Shown here: positions 8,133 to 16,744 of the stretch, piece after piece
How positions within the stretch are numbered: position 1 is the first letter of the stretch
How the letters are laid out: each line of letters starts with the position of its first letter
Assembly: GCA_002316315.1 (NCBI GenBank)
Contig: DCDG01000021.1
Coordinates: 1-47,812, forward strand
DNA length: 47,812 nucleotides
Direction: 5' to 3'
DNA from: Candidatus Aminicenantes bacterium UBA1061
GTDB taxonomy: Bacteria > Acidobacteriota > Aminicenantia > Aminicenantales > Saccharicenantaceae
The notes under the pieces: generated by a model
What the model was told of the DNA's origin: nothing
Databases searched by the model: none
The model's input: only the letters and a program-made list of their open reading frames with translations
Translations under genes and position numbers: made by a program

Positions 8133-8669
8133 ATGATTTTTGTTCTTACCGGTCCGGTTCATAGCGGCAAGACTTGCTTTTTAAAATGCCTGGTAACTCA
8201 ACTGAAGTTAGCTGGCCTGTCATTATCTGGATATCTTTCTGAACCAATCATGGCAGATGGCCAAAATGAAGGCTACAACCTATGTGATCTTAATTCTGGC
8301 CGTCTGGTGCCATTTTTAAGGAAATCAGGTTATAGCAGCCCGGAAACGGACAGGGCTGGTCAGTTTCATTTTTTGCCGTCCGGCCTGGAAATGGCCAGAG
8401 ATATAATTATATCTGCAGGAGCCACTGATCTTTTGATTATTGATGAGGTTGGCCCGGCTGAAATCAGAGGGGAAGGAGTGTGGCCTTACCTCCACCCGGT
8501 TTTAGATAAAACAACCTGTCTGCTGGTCATTAGAGAGCAACTCCTGCCTGATTTTATTAATCTGCTGCCTCTTCCTGTCATGCTTTTTAAACCAGGTGAA
8601 CAAGGAGAAGAAACAGAATATATTTTGAACATGATCAGAGTCGTCCGGTTAAAGAAATTGGCTGATTAA
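8133..8669 (+). CDS. THEP1-family nucleoside-triphosphatase
   Basis: This is a 178-residue P-loop protein. The Walker A motif GPVHSGKT lies at residues 7-14, and LLIIDEVGPAE is a Walker B typical of the THEP1 (NTPase_1, formerly DUF265) family. Members are known from hyperthermophiles and some bacteria and hydrolyse ATP/GTP in vitro; their cellular role is unresolved, although they are sometimes found with molybdopterin-guanine or tungsten cofactor genes. None is present here. It follows galK by 38 bp without an obvious ribosome site and is ended by the hairpin at 8823-8849. The strongly divergent C-terminus is normal for the family. Confidence 0.85.
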   Translation: MIFVLTGPVHSGKTCFLKCLVTQLKLAGLSLSGYLSEPIMADGQNEGYNLCDLNSGRLVPFLRKSGYSSPETDRAGQFHFLPSGLEMARDIIISAGATDLLIIDEVGPAEIRGEGVWPYLHPVLDKTTCLLVIREQLLPDFINLLPLPVMLFKPGEQGEETEYILNMIRVVRLKKLAD

Positions 8670-8822
8670 AAGCACTGAGATAGTTCCGTGGGGATTAGCT
8701 GGAAGTTTGGACTGCTCACTACCAGCCACATCGGGGCTTAAGCCTGCTTTATGTTTCTGAAGAGAAGAGCTTTTGGGAAGGCCTGGCAGGAATCAAACGA
8801 GTAATCATCTATAGAAAAAAGT
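8670..8822 (+). other. Untranslated stretch between the THEP1 gene and its terminator
   Basis: No convincing gene is seen. The stretch has short stems, for example GCTGG with CCAGC at about 8698-8735 and CCTGC with GCAGG around 8750-8792, and one frame stays open from about 8699 without a start codon. It is most simply the 3' untranslated part of the galK-THEP1 transcript; a processed small RNA is possible. Confidence 0.3.
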
Positions 8823-8854
8823 GGCAGCTCCGGAGGGGGTGGAGCTGCCTTTCT
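8823..8854 (+). terminator. Bidirectional intrinsic terminator
   Basis: GGCAGCTCC (8823-8831) pairs perfectly with GGAGCTGCC (8841-8849), with a 9-nt loop. On the plus strand TTTCT follows; on the minus strand the hairpin is followed by ACTTTTTTCT. It can therefore end both the galK-THEP1 transcript and the tRNA-Gln transcript coming from the right. Confidence 0.75.
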
Positions 8855-8884
8855 ATACAAGAAGGAGGGTTTTGGGGAGGTTGG

Positions 8885-8955
8885 CTGGGAAGCTAGGATT
8901 CGAACCTAGATCACATGATCCAGAGTCATGTGTCCTACCATTGGACGACTTCCCA
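8885..8955 (-). tRNA. tRNA-Gln (anticodon CTG)
   Basis: A full cloverleaf of 71 nt is read on the minus strand. The acceptor TGGGAAG pairs with CTTCCCA. The D arm is GTCC-AATGGTA-GGAC. The anticodon stem CATGA/TCATG encloses CTCTGGA, giving anticodon CTG for CAG codons. The T arm is CTAGG-TTCGAAT-CCTAG. The discriminator is G and CCA is not encoded. Confidence 0.95.
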
Positions 8956-8966
8956 GCGCTCGATTA

Positions 8967-8995
8967 AATATAGCCAATTCCTCTTAATTTTTCAA
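8967..8995 (-). promoter_or_regulatory. Promoter of tRNA-Gln
   Basis: On the minus strand TTGAAA (8995-8990), a 17-bp spacer and TATATT (8972-8967) end 11 bp before the tRNA 5' end. Confidence 0.6.
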
Positions 8996-9077
8996 GTAAG
9001 AGAGGTGTGATGGCGAGCAATTCTTCAGATTAGCTGGTCTATTAAGGTATAATAAGTGTTTTAAAGGAATTTAGCCA

Positions 9078-10115
9078 ATGAGTTCAAAAAGGCGAAGGCT
9101 GGTTAACTACCTGGTTATCGGACTGATTACTATTGTTTTCCTCTGGTTCTTCTTCAAAAGCGTTAACTGGGCTGATACCTGGAAATATATAAAGCAGGTT
9201 AAACCCTATCTAATGGTTTTTACCTTATTTCTTGTGCCCCTTCATCTTGTCACGCGTTCGATCAGATGGAAGTATTTACTCAGGCCGGTTAAAGGCAACC
9301 TGAAAATATTTAATGCCATTGAAGCCAATACTCTCGGCTTCACCATAAATTTTATATTCCCGGGCCGCCTGGGCGAAGTGGTACGTCCGGTCTTTCTGGC
9401 CAGGAAAGAAAAGTTGAGCGCCGGTTATCTGATTGGTACGATTGTCGTTGAAAGAACTTTTGATATGTTTGCTATGTGCTTTTTGCTTGGGACTTTTTTG
9501 ATGGCCAGGCCAGTTTACGGCTCTTTTTATGAAGCCCGACCAGAAGCCCTTCCTCCTCTTTATTTTTGGGGAAAAGTGGGCCTTGGTCTATCTGTTTTGC
9601 TCTTTATCCTCATCAGCCTGGTTTATTCCCTCAAGGGCAAAGCTAGCCGGGTAATTTATTCTTTTTCCCGCATTTTTCCTGAAAGAATAAGATGGAGGGT
9701 ACAAAGTTTTGGCCTGGAATTTATCGAGGGATTAAAATTTTTTCAATCCTGGTCGAGATTATTTGGCTATTTTGGTCTTTCTCTGGTTGTCTGGCTTGGG
9801 ATCTGCTTTTTTTACTGGGTGTTTTTATTGGCCTATGAGGTAAGAATACCCTTTTTTCTGACCATTCCTTATGTTTTTCTGACAGGTGTGGGAGCTTCTA
9901 TTCCAACCCCGGGGATGGCTGGCGGTTTTGATTATTTCAGCAAACTGGGTTTAACCACACTCTACAGCCTGGAAGCTAACCTGGCTGTCGGCCTGACTAT
10001 TGTTGTTCATGCCATTCAGCTCATAGTGACATGCGCCCTGGGCTATGCTATAATATTCAAAAATCAGTTGAGCCTTTTCCAGCTGAGACAACTGGGCAAG
10101 GGTAGTAAAAGTTAA
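9078..10115 (+). CDS. YbhN/AglD-like integral membrane protein (lysylphosphatidylglycerol synthase TM region)
   Basis: The protein has 345 residues and about eight hydrophobic segments. It matches the UPF0104/LPG_synthase_TM family: the conserved RSIRWKYLL after the second helix, NFIFPGRLGEVVRP in the first half, and a GVGASIPTPGMAGGFDYF loop near the C-terminus. The soluble aminoacyl-transferase domain of MprF is absent, so lipid aminoacylation is unlikely. Members are thought to move or anchor lipid-linked molecules, and the function is not established. AAGGA stands nine bases before the ATG. The stop codon overlaps the nrdR start by one base (TAATG), so the gene leads an operon with nrdR, hsp20 and lon. 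Confidence 0.88.
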   Translation: MSSKRRRLVNYLVIGLITIVFLWFFFKSVNWADTWKYIKQVKPYLMVFTLFLVPLHLVTRSIRWKYLLRPVKGNLKIFNAIEANTLGFTINFIFPGRLGEVVRPVFLARKEKLSAGYLIGTIVVERTFDMFAMCFLLGTFLMARPVYGSFYEARPEALPPLYFWGKVGLGLSVLLFILISLVYSLKGKASRVIYSFSRIFPERIRWRVQSFGLEFIEGLKFFQSWSRLFGYFGLSLVVWLGICFFYWVFLLAYEVRIPFFLTIPYVFLTGVGASIPTPGMAGGFDYFSKLGLTTLYSLEANLAVGLTIVVHAIQLIVTCALGYAIIFKNQLSLFQLRQLGKGSKS

Positions 10116-10570
10116 TGCGTTGTCCGTTTTGTGGCTTCTTAGAAAGCAAGGTGATCGATTCCCGCGAGAGTAAAAAGGCAGTGTCGATTAGACGCCGGCG
10201 GGAATGCCTGTCCTGCCAGAAAAGATTTACCACTTATGAACGAGTAGAACAAATTCCTTACATGGTAGTCAAAAAAGATGGTAGCCGGCAGCCCTTTGAC
10301 AGCCAGAAGCTTCTGCGGGGAATGATGAAGGCCTGCGAAAAACGGCCCATACAGATCAGTCAGCTGGAAGAAATTGTGGAGGAAGTTGAATCTGTTCTAC
10401 AGGAGCGTCCTGATAAAGAAATCGAATCATCAGAAATCGGACAGATGGTGATGGAAAGGTTAAAAGTCCTGGACAAGGTTGCTTATATCAGATTTGCTTC
10501 TGTTTACCGGGAATTTAAGGATGTTGTAGAATTTAAACATGTCCTTGAAAATTTATTAAAAGAAGAATAA
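10115..10570 (+). CDS. nrdR: Transcriptional repressor NrdR
   Basis: NrdR represses ribonucleotide reductase genes in response to ATP/dATP. The 151-residue protein starts with the zinc ribbon (MRCPFCG at 1-7 and CLSCQKRF at about 32-39), followed by RFTTYERVE and an ATP-cone domain (VVKKDGSRQPFDSQKLLRG to about residue 140). Length and both domains are canonical. Its start overlaps the preceding stop codon and its stop lies 23 bp before the hsp20 start. No NrdR box or reductase gene was seen in the window. Confidence 0.96.
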   Translation: MRCPFCGFLESKVIDSRESKKAVSIRRRRECLSCQKRFTTYERVEQIPYMVVKKDGSRQPFDSQKLLRGMMKACEKRPIQISQLEEIVEEVESVLQERPDKEIESSEIGQMVMERLKVLDKVAYIRFASVYREFKDVVEFKHVLENLLKEE

Positions 10571-10593
10571 ATAGATTTCCGGGTTTGACGGCG

Positions 10594-11055
10594 ATGAAAA
10601 AAAAGATAAGACCAGAGTTTAAAATATTTAAAGTAGAAACCGAAATCAAGAGAGATAACGAAGAGGTTATCTATAAGAGGGGGAACGGGAGTGGCTTTAA
10701 CGTTTTCTGGGAGCCAGCCATGGATGTTTATGAAAAAGACAAGGAAGTAGTGGTCGAGGCCGAGGTTCCCGGTATTCCTGTTGAGCATCTGCAGATAGTT
10801 CAGTGGGGTAACCGGCTGGAAATCAGTGGGGTTAAAAAAGAAGAACTAAAAGCAAAAAAATTTAAATTTCACCGGTTGGAAAGAGAAATGGGCTTTTTCT
10901 GCAAAGAGATTGTTCTTCCTGTCCCGATCCGGCCTGAAAAAACAGTGGCTGTTCTAGAAAACGGAGTATTAACTATCCGCTTAAAAAAAGCCAGTGTGAA
11001 TAAAGAAATAGAAGTGAAAATTCGAAAGTCAAAAGAAGAAAATGGAGGTAAGTAA
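10594..11055 (+). CDS. Small heat shock protein, Hsp20/alpha-crystallin family
   Basis: This ATP-independent chaperone has about 153 residues. The alpha-crystallin domain spans roughly residues 45-145: WEPAMDVYEKDKEVVVEAEVPG forms the first strands, KFHRLEREMGFF resembles the conserved F-x-R-x-F core, and ENGVLTIRLKK is the classical GVL signature. The C-terminal tail lacks a clear I-x-I motif. I placed the start at ATG 10594; a TTG at 10585 adds three residues. The stop overlaps the lon ATG (TAATG), indicating translational coupling. Pairing a holdase with the Lon protease fits a proteostasis operon. Confidence 0.92.
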   Translation: MKKKIRPEFKIFKVETEIKRDNEEVIYKRGNGSGFNVFWEPAMDVYEKDKEVVVEAEVPGIPVEHLQIVQWGNRLEISGVKKEELKAKKFKFHRLEREMGFFCKEIVLPVPIRPEKTVAVLENGVLTIRLKKASVNKEIEVKIRKSKEENGGK

Positions 11056-13487
11056 TGTCGCAGTTTGAGGGTTCTCCGGAAGAACCGATCAATGGTTTAA
11101 CTGAAGAAGAACAACAAAAACTACAGATACCAGAAAAATTGCCGGTTCTGCTTTTAAGGGATGTCGTTGTGTTCCCTTATATGATTGCCCCTCTTTATGT
11201 TGGGCGGGAAAAATCCAAGGCCGCCATTGATTATAGCCTTTCCACCAACAGAATGATTCTGTTGCTAACTCAGAAAGATATGGAGGTGGAAGATCCAAAG
11301 CGAGAAGATGTCTATGATGTTGGCACGGTTGCGGTCATTATGAGAATGCTTAAACTGCCTGATGGCCGGATCAGGATTCTGGCTCAGGGGCTGGTCAGAG
11401 CCAGAGTAGAATCTCTCGAAGAAGATGGGCCATTTACACAAGCCAGAATTTCTGTCATCCAGGAGCTGACCACGCCTGAGAAAAGCCTGGAGGTGGAAGC
11501 CCTGATCAGGAATGTCAGGTCGGGCCTGGAAAAAGCCACGGCTCTTGGTAAGTCAATTCAACCTGAGATTTTAATTATAGCGGCCAATCTGGATGATCCG
11601 GGGCGGCTGGCTGATTTGACCGCTTCCAATCTGGAACTCAAGGTAAATGATGCTCAGGAAGTCCTCGAAATGACTGATCCGGTGGCCCGGCTTAAAAAGG
11701 TCTATGAATTGCTCGTCCGCGAGCTGGAGCTTCTGGAGATACAATCGAAAATATCGAATGAAGCCAGGGGCGAACTGGATAAGTTACAGCGGCAATATTT
11801 TCTCCGGCAGCAAATGAAAGCCATCCAGAAAGAACTGGGAGAAGGCTCGGAACTGCAGGAAGAAGTTAAAGCCTACCAGGAGAAACTAAAAAAGCTCAAA
11901 GTGAGTGACGAAGTCCGGCAAGAAATAGAAAAAGAGATTAGCCGCTTGCTGCAAATGCATCCCGAATCGGCCGAGACGGCAGTCATCAGAAATTATCTTG
12001 ACTGGATGTTCTCTTTACCCTGGGATATAAGCACTAAAGATAACCTTGACCTGAAAAAAGCCAAAGAAATCCTTGATGAAGATCACCACGGACTCGATAA
12101 AGTTAAAGAGAGAATCCTCGAATATTTAGCTGTCAGGAAACTGTCCAATCAGATTAAGGGCCCGATTCTTTGCTTTGTTGGTCCACCCGGCGTCGGCAAG
12201 ACTTCCCTGGGGAAATCAATTGCCAGAGCGCTGGGCAGAAAGTTCGTCAGGATTTCGCTGGGCGGGGTTCATGATGAGGCTGAAATACGAGGTCACCGGC
12301 GAACTTATGTTGGGGCCATGCCGGGGAAGATCATTCAAGGATTGCGGCGGGCCGGTTCCAATAATCCCGTTTTTATGATTGATGAAGTGGATAAAATCGG
12401 AGCTGATTTTCGCGGTGACCCTTCTTCGGCTTTACTGGAGGTGCTTGATCCCGAACAGAATAATGCCTTTTTTGATCACTATCTGGGCGTTCCGTTTGAC
12501 CTATCAAAGGTTATGTTTATTACTACGGCCAATTTGCTTGATCCAATTCAGCCAGCTTTTAGAGACAGAATGGAGATTATCGAACTTCCCGGTTATACCG
12601 AAGAAGAAAAATTGCAGATTGCCTTAAAGCATCTTGCCCCAAAACAGATGAAGGAAAATGCCCTCAAGCCACAATGGATAGAAATTACAGAGGGGGCAAT
12701 TAAAGCTATTATTTCCCAGTATACGCGGGAGGCAGGGGTGAGAAACCTGGAGAGGGAAATAGCGGCTGTTTGCCGGAAGGTAGCCAGACAGGTGGCCGAG
12801 GGGCATAAAGATAAAGTCAGGGTCACTGCTCAGAAGATAGAAAAATTCCTTGGGCCACCGATAGTTTTCCGTGACCAATTAAAGAAAAAAGATGCGGTTG
12901 GTGTGGCCACTGGAGTGGCCTGGACAGCTTCTGGCGGTGAAATTCTTTTTGTTGAAGCCATTATGATGAATGGTAAAGGACACCTGCTATTGACTGGCTC
13001 ACTCGGAGATGTCATGAAAGAATCAGCCCAGGCGGCTTTAAGCTATACCCGGGCTCACGCTGAGGAGTTCGGCTTAAATAGCAAGATGTTTATGGAAAAT
13101 GATTTTCATATTCATATTCCTGAAGGGGCTATACCAAAGGATGGCCCATCGGCCGGAGTAACCATAGCCACAGCCTTTGTCTCGGTTTGTTCGAATATCC
13201 CGATTCGCTGGGAAGTAGCTATGACGGGTGAAATTACCCTGAGAGGAAGTGTCCTGCCAGTTGGTGGAATAAGGCAAAAGGTTCTGGCCGCTCAACGGGC
13301 TGGAATTAAAAAAATGATCCTGCCCTTACCTAATAAAAAAGATCTGGTTGATATTCCCAAAAAAATCACGCAGGAGATGGAATTTGTTTTTGTCGAAGAT
13401 ATAAAAGAGGTTTTCCGACACGCCCTGACCGCGCCTCTCGGACGCAAGCCTCAAAAAACCAATAAGGGCAAGAAAAAGGCTAAATAA
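11055..13487 (+). CDS. lon: ATP-dependent protease La (Lon)
   Basis: Lon degrades misfolded and regulatory cytoplasmic proteins. The 810-residue protein is of normal length with all three domains: the N-terminal LON substrate domain (PVLLLRDVVVFPYM, residues about 30-220), the AAA+ module with Walker A GPPGVGKTS around 376 and Walker B FMIDEVDKIG, and the P domain. The catalytic serine is Ser699 in DGPSAGVT and the dyad lysine is Lys742 in GGIRQK, where the common GGIREK Glu is Gln. The C-terminus is Lys-rich. The gene overlaps hsp20 by one base at its start and the convergent dapF by 8 bp at its end. Confidence 0.97.
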   Translation: MSQFEGSPEEPINGLTEEEQQKLQIPEKLPVLLLRDVVVFPYMIAPLYVGREKSKAAIDYSLSTNRMILLLTQKDMEVEDPKREDVYDVGTVAVIMRMLKLPDGRIRILAQGLVRARVESLEEDGPFTQARISVIQELTTPEKSLEVEALIRNVRSGLEKATALGKSIQPEILIIAANLDDPGRLADLTASNLELKVNDAQEVLEMTDPVARLKKVYELLVRELELLEIQSKISNEARGELDKLQRQYFLRQQMKAIQKELGEGSELQEEVKAYQEKLKKLKVSDEVRQEIEKEISRLLQMHPESAETAVIRNYLDWMFSLPWDISTKDNLDLKKAKEILDEDHHGLDKVKERILEYLAVRKLSNQIKGPILCFVGPPGVGKTSLGKSIARALGRKFVRISLGGVHDEAEIRGHRRTYVGAMPGKIIQGLRRAGSNNPVFMIDEVDKIGADFRGDPSSALLEVLDPEQNNAFFDHYLGVPFDLSKVMFITTANLLDPIQPAFRDRMEIIELPGYTEEEKLQIALKHLAPKQMKENALKPQWIEITEGAIKAIISQYTREAGVRNLEREIAAVCRKVARQVAEGHKDKVRVTAQKIEKFLGPPIVFRDQLKKKDAVGVATGVAWTASGGEILFVEAIMMNGKGHLLLTGSLGDVMKESAQAALSYTRAHAEEFGLNSKMFMENDFHIHIPEGAIPKDGPSAGVTIATAFVSVCSNIPIRWEVAMTGEITLRGSVLPVGGIRQKVLAAQRAGIKKMILPLPNKKDLVDIPKKITQEMEFVFVEDIKEVFRHALTAPLGRKPQKTNKGKKKAK

Positions 13488-14331
13488 ACGAACGACCCTC
13501 AAAAACCAGTTCAGCCGGGCCGGTCTGGAAAAGTTTATCTTTTTCCCACTCGACGATCAGAGTCCCAAGGTTAGTCCAGACTCTGACTTTGCGTTCGGTT
13601 AAGCCTTTAAGAATCGAGGCGACAGCGGCTGCACAAGCACCTGTCCCTGAGGCCAGTGTTTCTCCAACCCCTCGTTCCCAGAAAAGAACCTCAATCTCAT
13701 TCCTGTTCAGAACCCGGATAAACTCGACGTTGGTGCGGTTAGGAAAAAAGGGATGATGCTCAACTTCCTGCCCGATCTGATGCCATTCTATTCTCGCCGG
13801 GAAAAACCTTTCGACAAAGATATCACAATGGGGATTACCGGTAGAAACGCAGGTTATATTATAAATTTTCCTGTTGATGGAAAGAGGATAATCGATGATG
13901 AAGTCATGTTCGCTGCCATCGTCAAACGGTATATCTTTTGAAGAGAACTTTGGCTGACCCATATCAGTCCTGATCTCGAAGTGGCTATTATCTCTGGTGA
14001 TCAGTTCGGTCAGATGTTCACCAACAATGGTTTCAAAATTAATCACCTTTCCCGGGACCTTCTGGTAATGGAAAAGAAAAGCGGAAGCACAACGTAAGCC
14101 GTTACCCGAGATTTCTGCCTCTGAGCCATCAGCATTAAAAATTCTGAAGCTCACCAGGCCGCGTTCAAAATCAAAAACCCTGATGAGGATCAGCCCGTCA
14201 GCTCCAATACCAGTGTGCCGTTCGCACAGCTGCCTGGTCAGACTCGGCAGTTGGTCGGCCTGAATTTCCTGGTTATCCTCAACCAGTAAGAAATCGTTGC
14301 CGAGAGCATGAACCTTAGTAAAATTCATCAT
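13480..14331 (-). CDS. dapF: Diaminopimelate epimerase
   Basis: The enzyme interconverts LL- and meso-diaminopimelate for lysine and peptidoglycan synthesis. The 283-residue protein has both catalytic cysteines in canonical settings: Cys81 in SGNGLRC and Cys233 in ASGTGACAAA. The start ATG overlaps the stop of the upstream degP-like gene (ATGA), so the two are translationally coupled; a second ATG directly follows. Its 3' end overlaps lon by 8 bp in convergent orientation. No other lysine-pathway gene is adjacent. Confidence 0.97.
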   Translation of the reverse strand: MMNFTKVHALGNDFLLVEDNQEIQADQLPSLTRQLCERHTGIGADGLILIRVFDFERGLVSFRIFNADGSEAEISGNGLRCASAFLFHYQKVPGKVINFETIVGEHLTELITRDNSHFEIRTDMGQPKFSSKDIPFDDGSEHDFIIDYPLSINRKIYNITCVSTGNPHCDIFVERFFPARIEWHQIGQEVEHHPFFPNRTNVEFIRVLNRNEIEVLFWERGVGETLASGTGACAAAVASILKGLTERKVRVWTNLGTLIVEWEKDKLFQTGPAELVFEGRSFI

Positions 14332-15842
14332 GGAACCCTCAGGGTAACAATAAAGTCTATTTTATTGCCATCTGCTTCCCTTCTAACGAGAAGAATGATT
14401 TCTTCGCCCGATTCGGTTTTCCTTAAGATATTCTGAAAATCTCTGACTGCAGTCACTTTGTTCCGGTTAACTTCAAGGATTATATCCCCGGCCAGGAGTC
14501 CGGCTCTGGCTGCTGCACTGTATTCTCTCACATCGGTTATCAACAATCCTTCTGTCGTGGTGAGGCCATAACGCCGGGCAACGTTGGCAGTCAGAGGGGT
14601 CAAGCTCAGACCAACATCCTTATCAATCTTTTCTTCTTTCTGGGAAGATGTTTCCTGTTCAAGCTCATCTATCGTAGCCTTGACTGTCATTTCTTTGCCA
14701 TCTCTGATGATTTTAATAGTGACCACATTTCCTGGCGCAAGATCAGCCACCTTAAACCTTAAATCTCTCCAGTTTTCAACTGGCTGGCCATTAATGGCCA
14801 CAATCACATCGTATTTCTTGAGACCGGCTTTATCAGCTGGGCTCCCGGCTTCAACCTGAGAAACTATAACCCCCTTGTCAACCGTCAGCTTGAACTGTTT
14901 TTTCATAGCCTCAGATATATCGGTTCCTCTGATGCCCAGGTATCCGCGGATTACCCGGCCCTTTTCCTTTAACTGGTCAACTACCTTTTTGGCCAGCTCA
15001 GAAGGAATAGCAAAGCCAATCCCGATATTTCCTCCCGACGGGGTGAGAATACTGCTGTTGATGCCGATTACCTCTCCCTGTAAGTTTATCAATGGCCCCC
15101 CGCTGTTGCCGCGATTAATAGCCGCATCCGTCTGAATAAAATCTTCATAAGTTGGTGTATTACCGCCCAGTCCAAGTTGCCGGCCCTTAGCACTGATTAT
15201 TCCGGCCGTAACTGTGTGTTCCATACCAAAAGGATTACCAATGGCCAGTACCCATTCTCCGACCTTAATGTTAGAAGAATTGCCAAGAATAGCATAAGGA
15301 AAGTCTTTGCCTTTAATTTTAATTAAAGCCAGATCAGTAGACTGGTCTTTGCCAACGAGTTCAGCCTCGTATTCTTTGCCGTCCACAGTCACGGCTGTAA
15401 TTTTTACAGCATTATCAATTATGTGGTTATTGGTCAAAATGTAGCCATCAGAAGAAATAAAAAAGCCCGAGCCGACGGCTGTTTGACGGTATTCTCTCTG
15501 TCTGTTTCTTGAGTCGGGACGGAGACCAAAGAACCTATCCCAGAAATCTTCAAATGGCCAACCTTCATCTAGGCTATAGCTTGGCGCCCGCTGGACCTGT
15601 TCAGCGAGAATCCTAACCACCGATGGTCCAACTCTCTCAACGATCGAGACAAAGTTCTGGTTCAAAGCGTTTTCAGGCGAAGCGGGAACTTTTTCTCCGG
15701 CAATTAAATGACCGGAGTTGGAAGGAAGAGCTATGATGGGAGTTTCGGGTATAACCTGTTTTTCAGGTGAAAGAAAGATAAATCCGGCAACCAATAAGCC
15801 TAAAACAAAACTGATAACGCCTATCCACAAATGCTTTTTCAT
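14328..15842 (-). CDS. Periplasmic serine protease/chaperone, DegP/HtrA (Do) family
   Basis: The 504-residue protein has an N-terminal membrane or signal segment (residues about 5-25), a trypsin-like domain and two PDZ domains. The catalytic triad is His140 (TNNH), Asp170 (STDLALIKI) and Ser247 (GNSGGP). PDZ1 starts at about 305 (RGYLGIRG) and PDZ2 at about 410. The N-terminal segment has no clear cleavage motif, so it may stay anchored in the inner membrane. GGGAGG precedes the ATG and a good promoter lies at 15868-15896. It is followed by dapF with a 4-bp overlap. Role: degradation or refolding of periplasmic and outer-membrane proteins under stress. Confidence 0.95.
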   Translation of the reverse strand: MKKHLWIGVISFVLGLLVAGFIFLSPEKQVIPETPIIALPSNSGHLIAGEKVPASPENALNQNFVSIVERVGPSVVRILAEQVQRAPSYSLDEGWPFEDFWDRFFGLRPDSRNRQREYRQTAVGSGFFISSDGYILTNNHIIDNAVKITAVTVDGKEYEAELVGKDQSTDLALIKIKGKDFPYAILGNSSNIKVGEWVLAIGNPFGMEHTVTAGIISAKGRQLGLGGNTPTYEDFIQTDAAINRGNSGGPLINLQGEVIGINSSILTPSGGNIGIGFAIPSELAKKVVDQLKEKGRVIRGYLGIRGTDISEAMKKQFKLTVDKGVIVSQVEAGSPADKAGLKKYDVIVAINGQPVENWRDLRFKVADLAPGNVVTIKIIRDGKEMTVKATIDELEQETSSQKEEKIDKDVGLSLTPLTANVARRYGLTTTEGLLITDVREYSAAARAGLLAGDIILEVNRNKVTAVRDFQNILRKTESGEEIILLVRREADGNKIDFIVTLRVP

Positions 15843-15867
15843 TTTTTCCTCCCTGATTATCGTTTTA

Positions 15868-15896
15868 AAAATATCATATTAACAGCCAAAATTCAA
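15868..15896 (-). promoter_or_regulatory. Promoter of the degP-dapF operon
   Basis: On the minus strand TTGAAT (15896-15891), 17-bp spacer and TATTTT (15873-15868), about 25 bp before the start codon at 15842. Confidence 0.55.
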
Positions 15897-15968
15897 TTAA
15901 TTCTGGATGGCCAGCACCGCTCTAAAATTATCAACTTAACAGATTAAAACAGCAGAATTTTATAAAAG

Positions 15969-15997
15969 TTGCAGTCTTCTGATTTTCCAGCTAACAT
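15969..15997 (+). promoter_or_regulatory. Possible promoter of tmk
   Basis: TTGCAG (15969-15974), 17-bp spacer and TAACAT (15992-15997) lie 31 bp before the GTG start of tmk. The match is moderate. Confidence 0.35.
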
Positions 15998-16028
15998 AAA
16001 CGGCAGGCATAAAAATAACAGGTAAAAA

Positions 16029-16682
16029 GTGGAAAAAAGTCAGAAAAAAGAATTAGTTCCTAAAAAAGCCGGTGAACCAGGATTGTTCATCGTCTTTGAA
16101 GGTATTGACGGTTGTGGAAAATCCACACAGGTCGAGCTGCTGGCTAAAAAGCTTCGCCGGCGAGGCAAAAAAGCCCTCACTTTAAGCGAGCCGACTGCCG
16201 GCCGCTGGGGGCAGAAAATAAGAGAATCAGCCCTGGATAAAGATTCTCTCTCTCCGGTTGAGGAGCTTGAGCTTTTTATCAAAGACAGGAAAGAAGATAT
16301 TAAGAATAACATCAGACCGGCTTTGCAATCCGGCCAGATCGTCATCCTCGACCGTTATTTCTATTCTACTCTGGCTTATCAAGGAGCAAGGGGATTAGAT
16401 ATGGATGAAATAAGGGCAAAACATAATAAATTTGTCATAAGGCCAGATATTGTCTTTATTCTTGACGTCCCGGTTAGCTTGGCATTAAAGCGAATAGCCA
16501 GTCGGCCAATTATCTACAGGTTGTTTGAGGATCGGGACTATCTGCAAAAGGTTAGAAAAAATTTTTTAAGCCTGAAAGATCCCGAGTGCTGTCTGCTGGA
16601 TGGGTGTCAGCCTCCTGAGGTCATCGGCCGGCAAATCTGGCGGATTTTAACCAGAAGATTCCCCTGGCTTAAGCCTGCCTGA
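16029..16682 (+). CDS. tmk: Thymidylate kinase
   Basis: The enzyme phosphorylates dTMP to dTDP. The 217-residue protein begins at GTG 16029 with an AGGT-type ribosome site close upstream, and carries about 18 extra N-terminal residues before the conserved fold. The P-loop region FEGIDGCGKST is at residues 23-33. The DRYFYSTLAYQGARG block is the DRY motif with nucleotide-binding residues, and IFILDVPVSLALKR is the next conserved strand and helix. The lid region (SRPIIYRLFEDRDY) is unlike the usual RxxxxDR form and looks diverged. No co-transcribed holB is present; the PBP gene begins 62 bp downstream with its own promoter. Confidence 0.9.
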   Translation: MEKSQKKELVPKKAGEPGLFIVFEGIDGCGKSTQVELLAKKLRRRGKKALTLSEPTAGRWGQKIRESALDKDSLSPVEELELFIKDRKEDIKNNIRPALQSGQIVILDRYFYSTLAYQGARGLDMDEIRAKHNKFVIRPDIVFILDVPVSLALKRIASRPIIYRLFEDRDYLQKVRKNFLSLKDPECCLLDGCQPPEVIGRQIWRILTRRFPWLKPA

Positions 16683-16712
16683 TTGCCATTTATTTTGACA
16701 ATCTGCTATATT
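16683..16712 (+). promoter_or_regulatory. Promoter of the class A PBP gene
   Basis: TTGCCA (16683-16688), 18-bp spacer and TATATT (16707-16712) lie in the tmk-PBP gap, 32 bp before the ATG. Confidence 0.45.
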
Positions 16713-16744
16713 ATTAAGATTGATTAGGATTTAAATCGCAGTAA

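Noticed and set aside
8699..8822. Open frame after the THEP1 gene, giving protein-like text (YVSEEKSFWEGLAG)
   Set aside because: It has no start codon or ribosome site and follows an in-frame stop, so it cannot be a gene as it stands. A remnant is possible but not supported.
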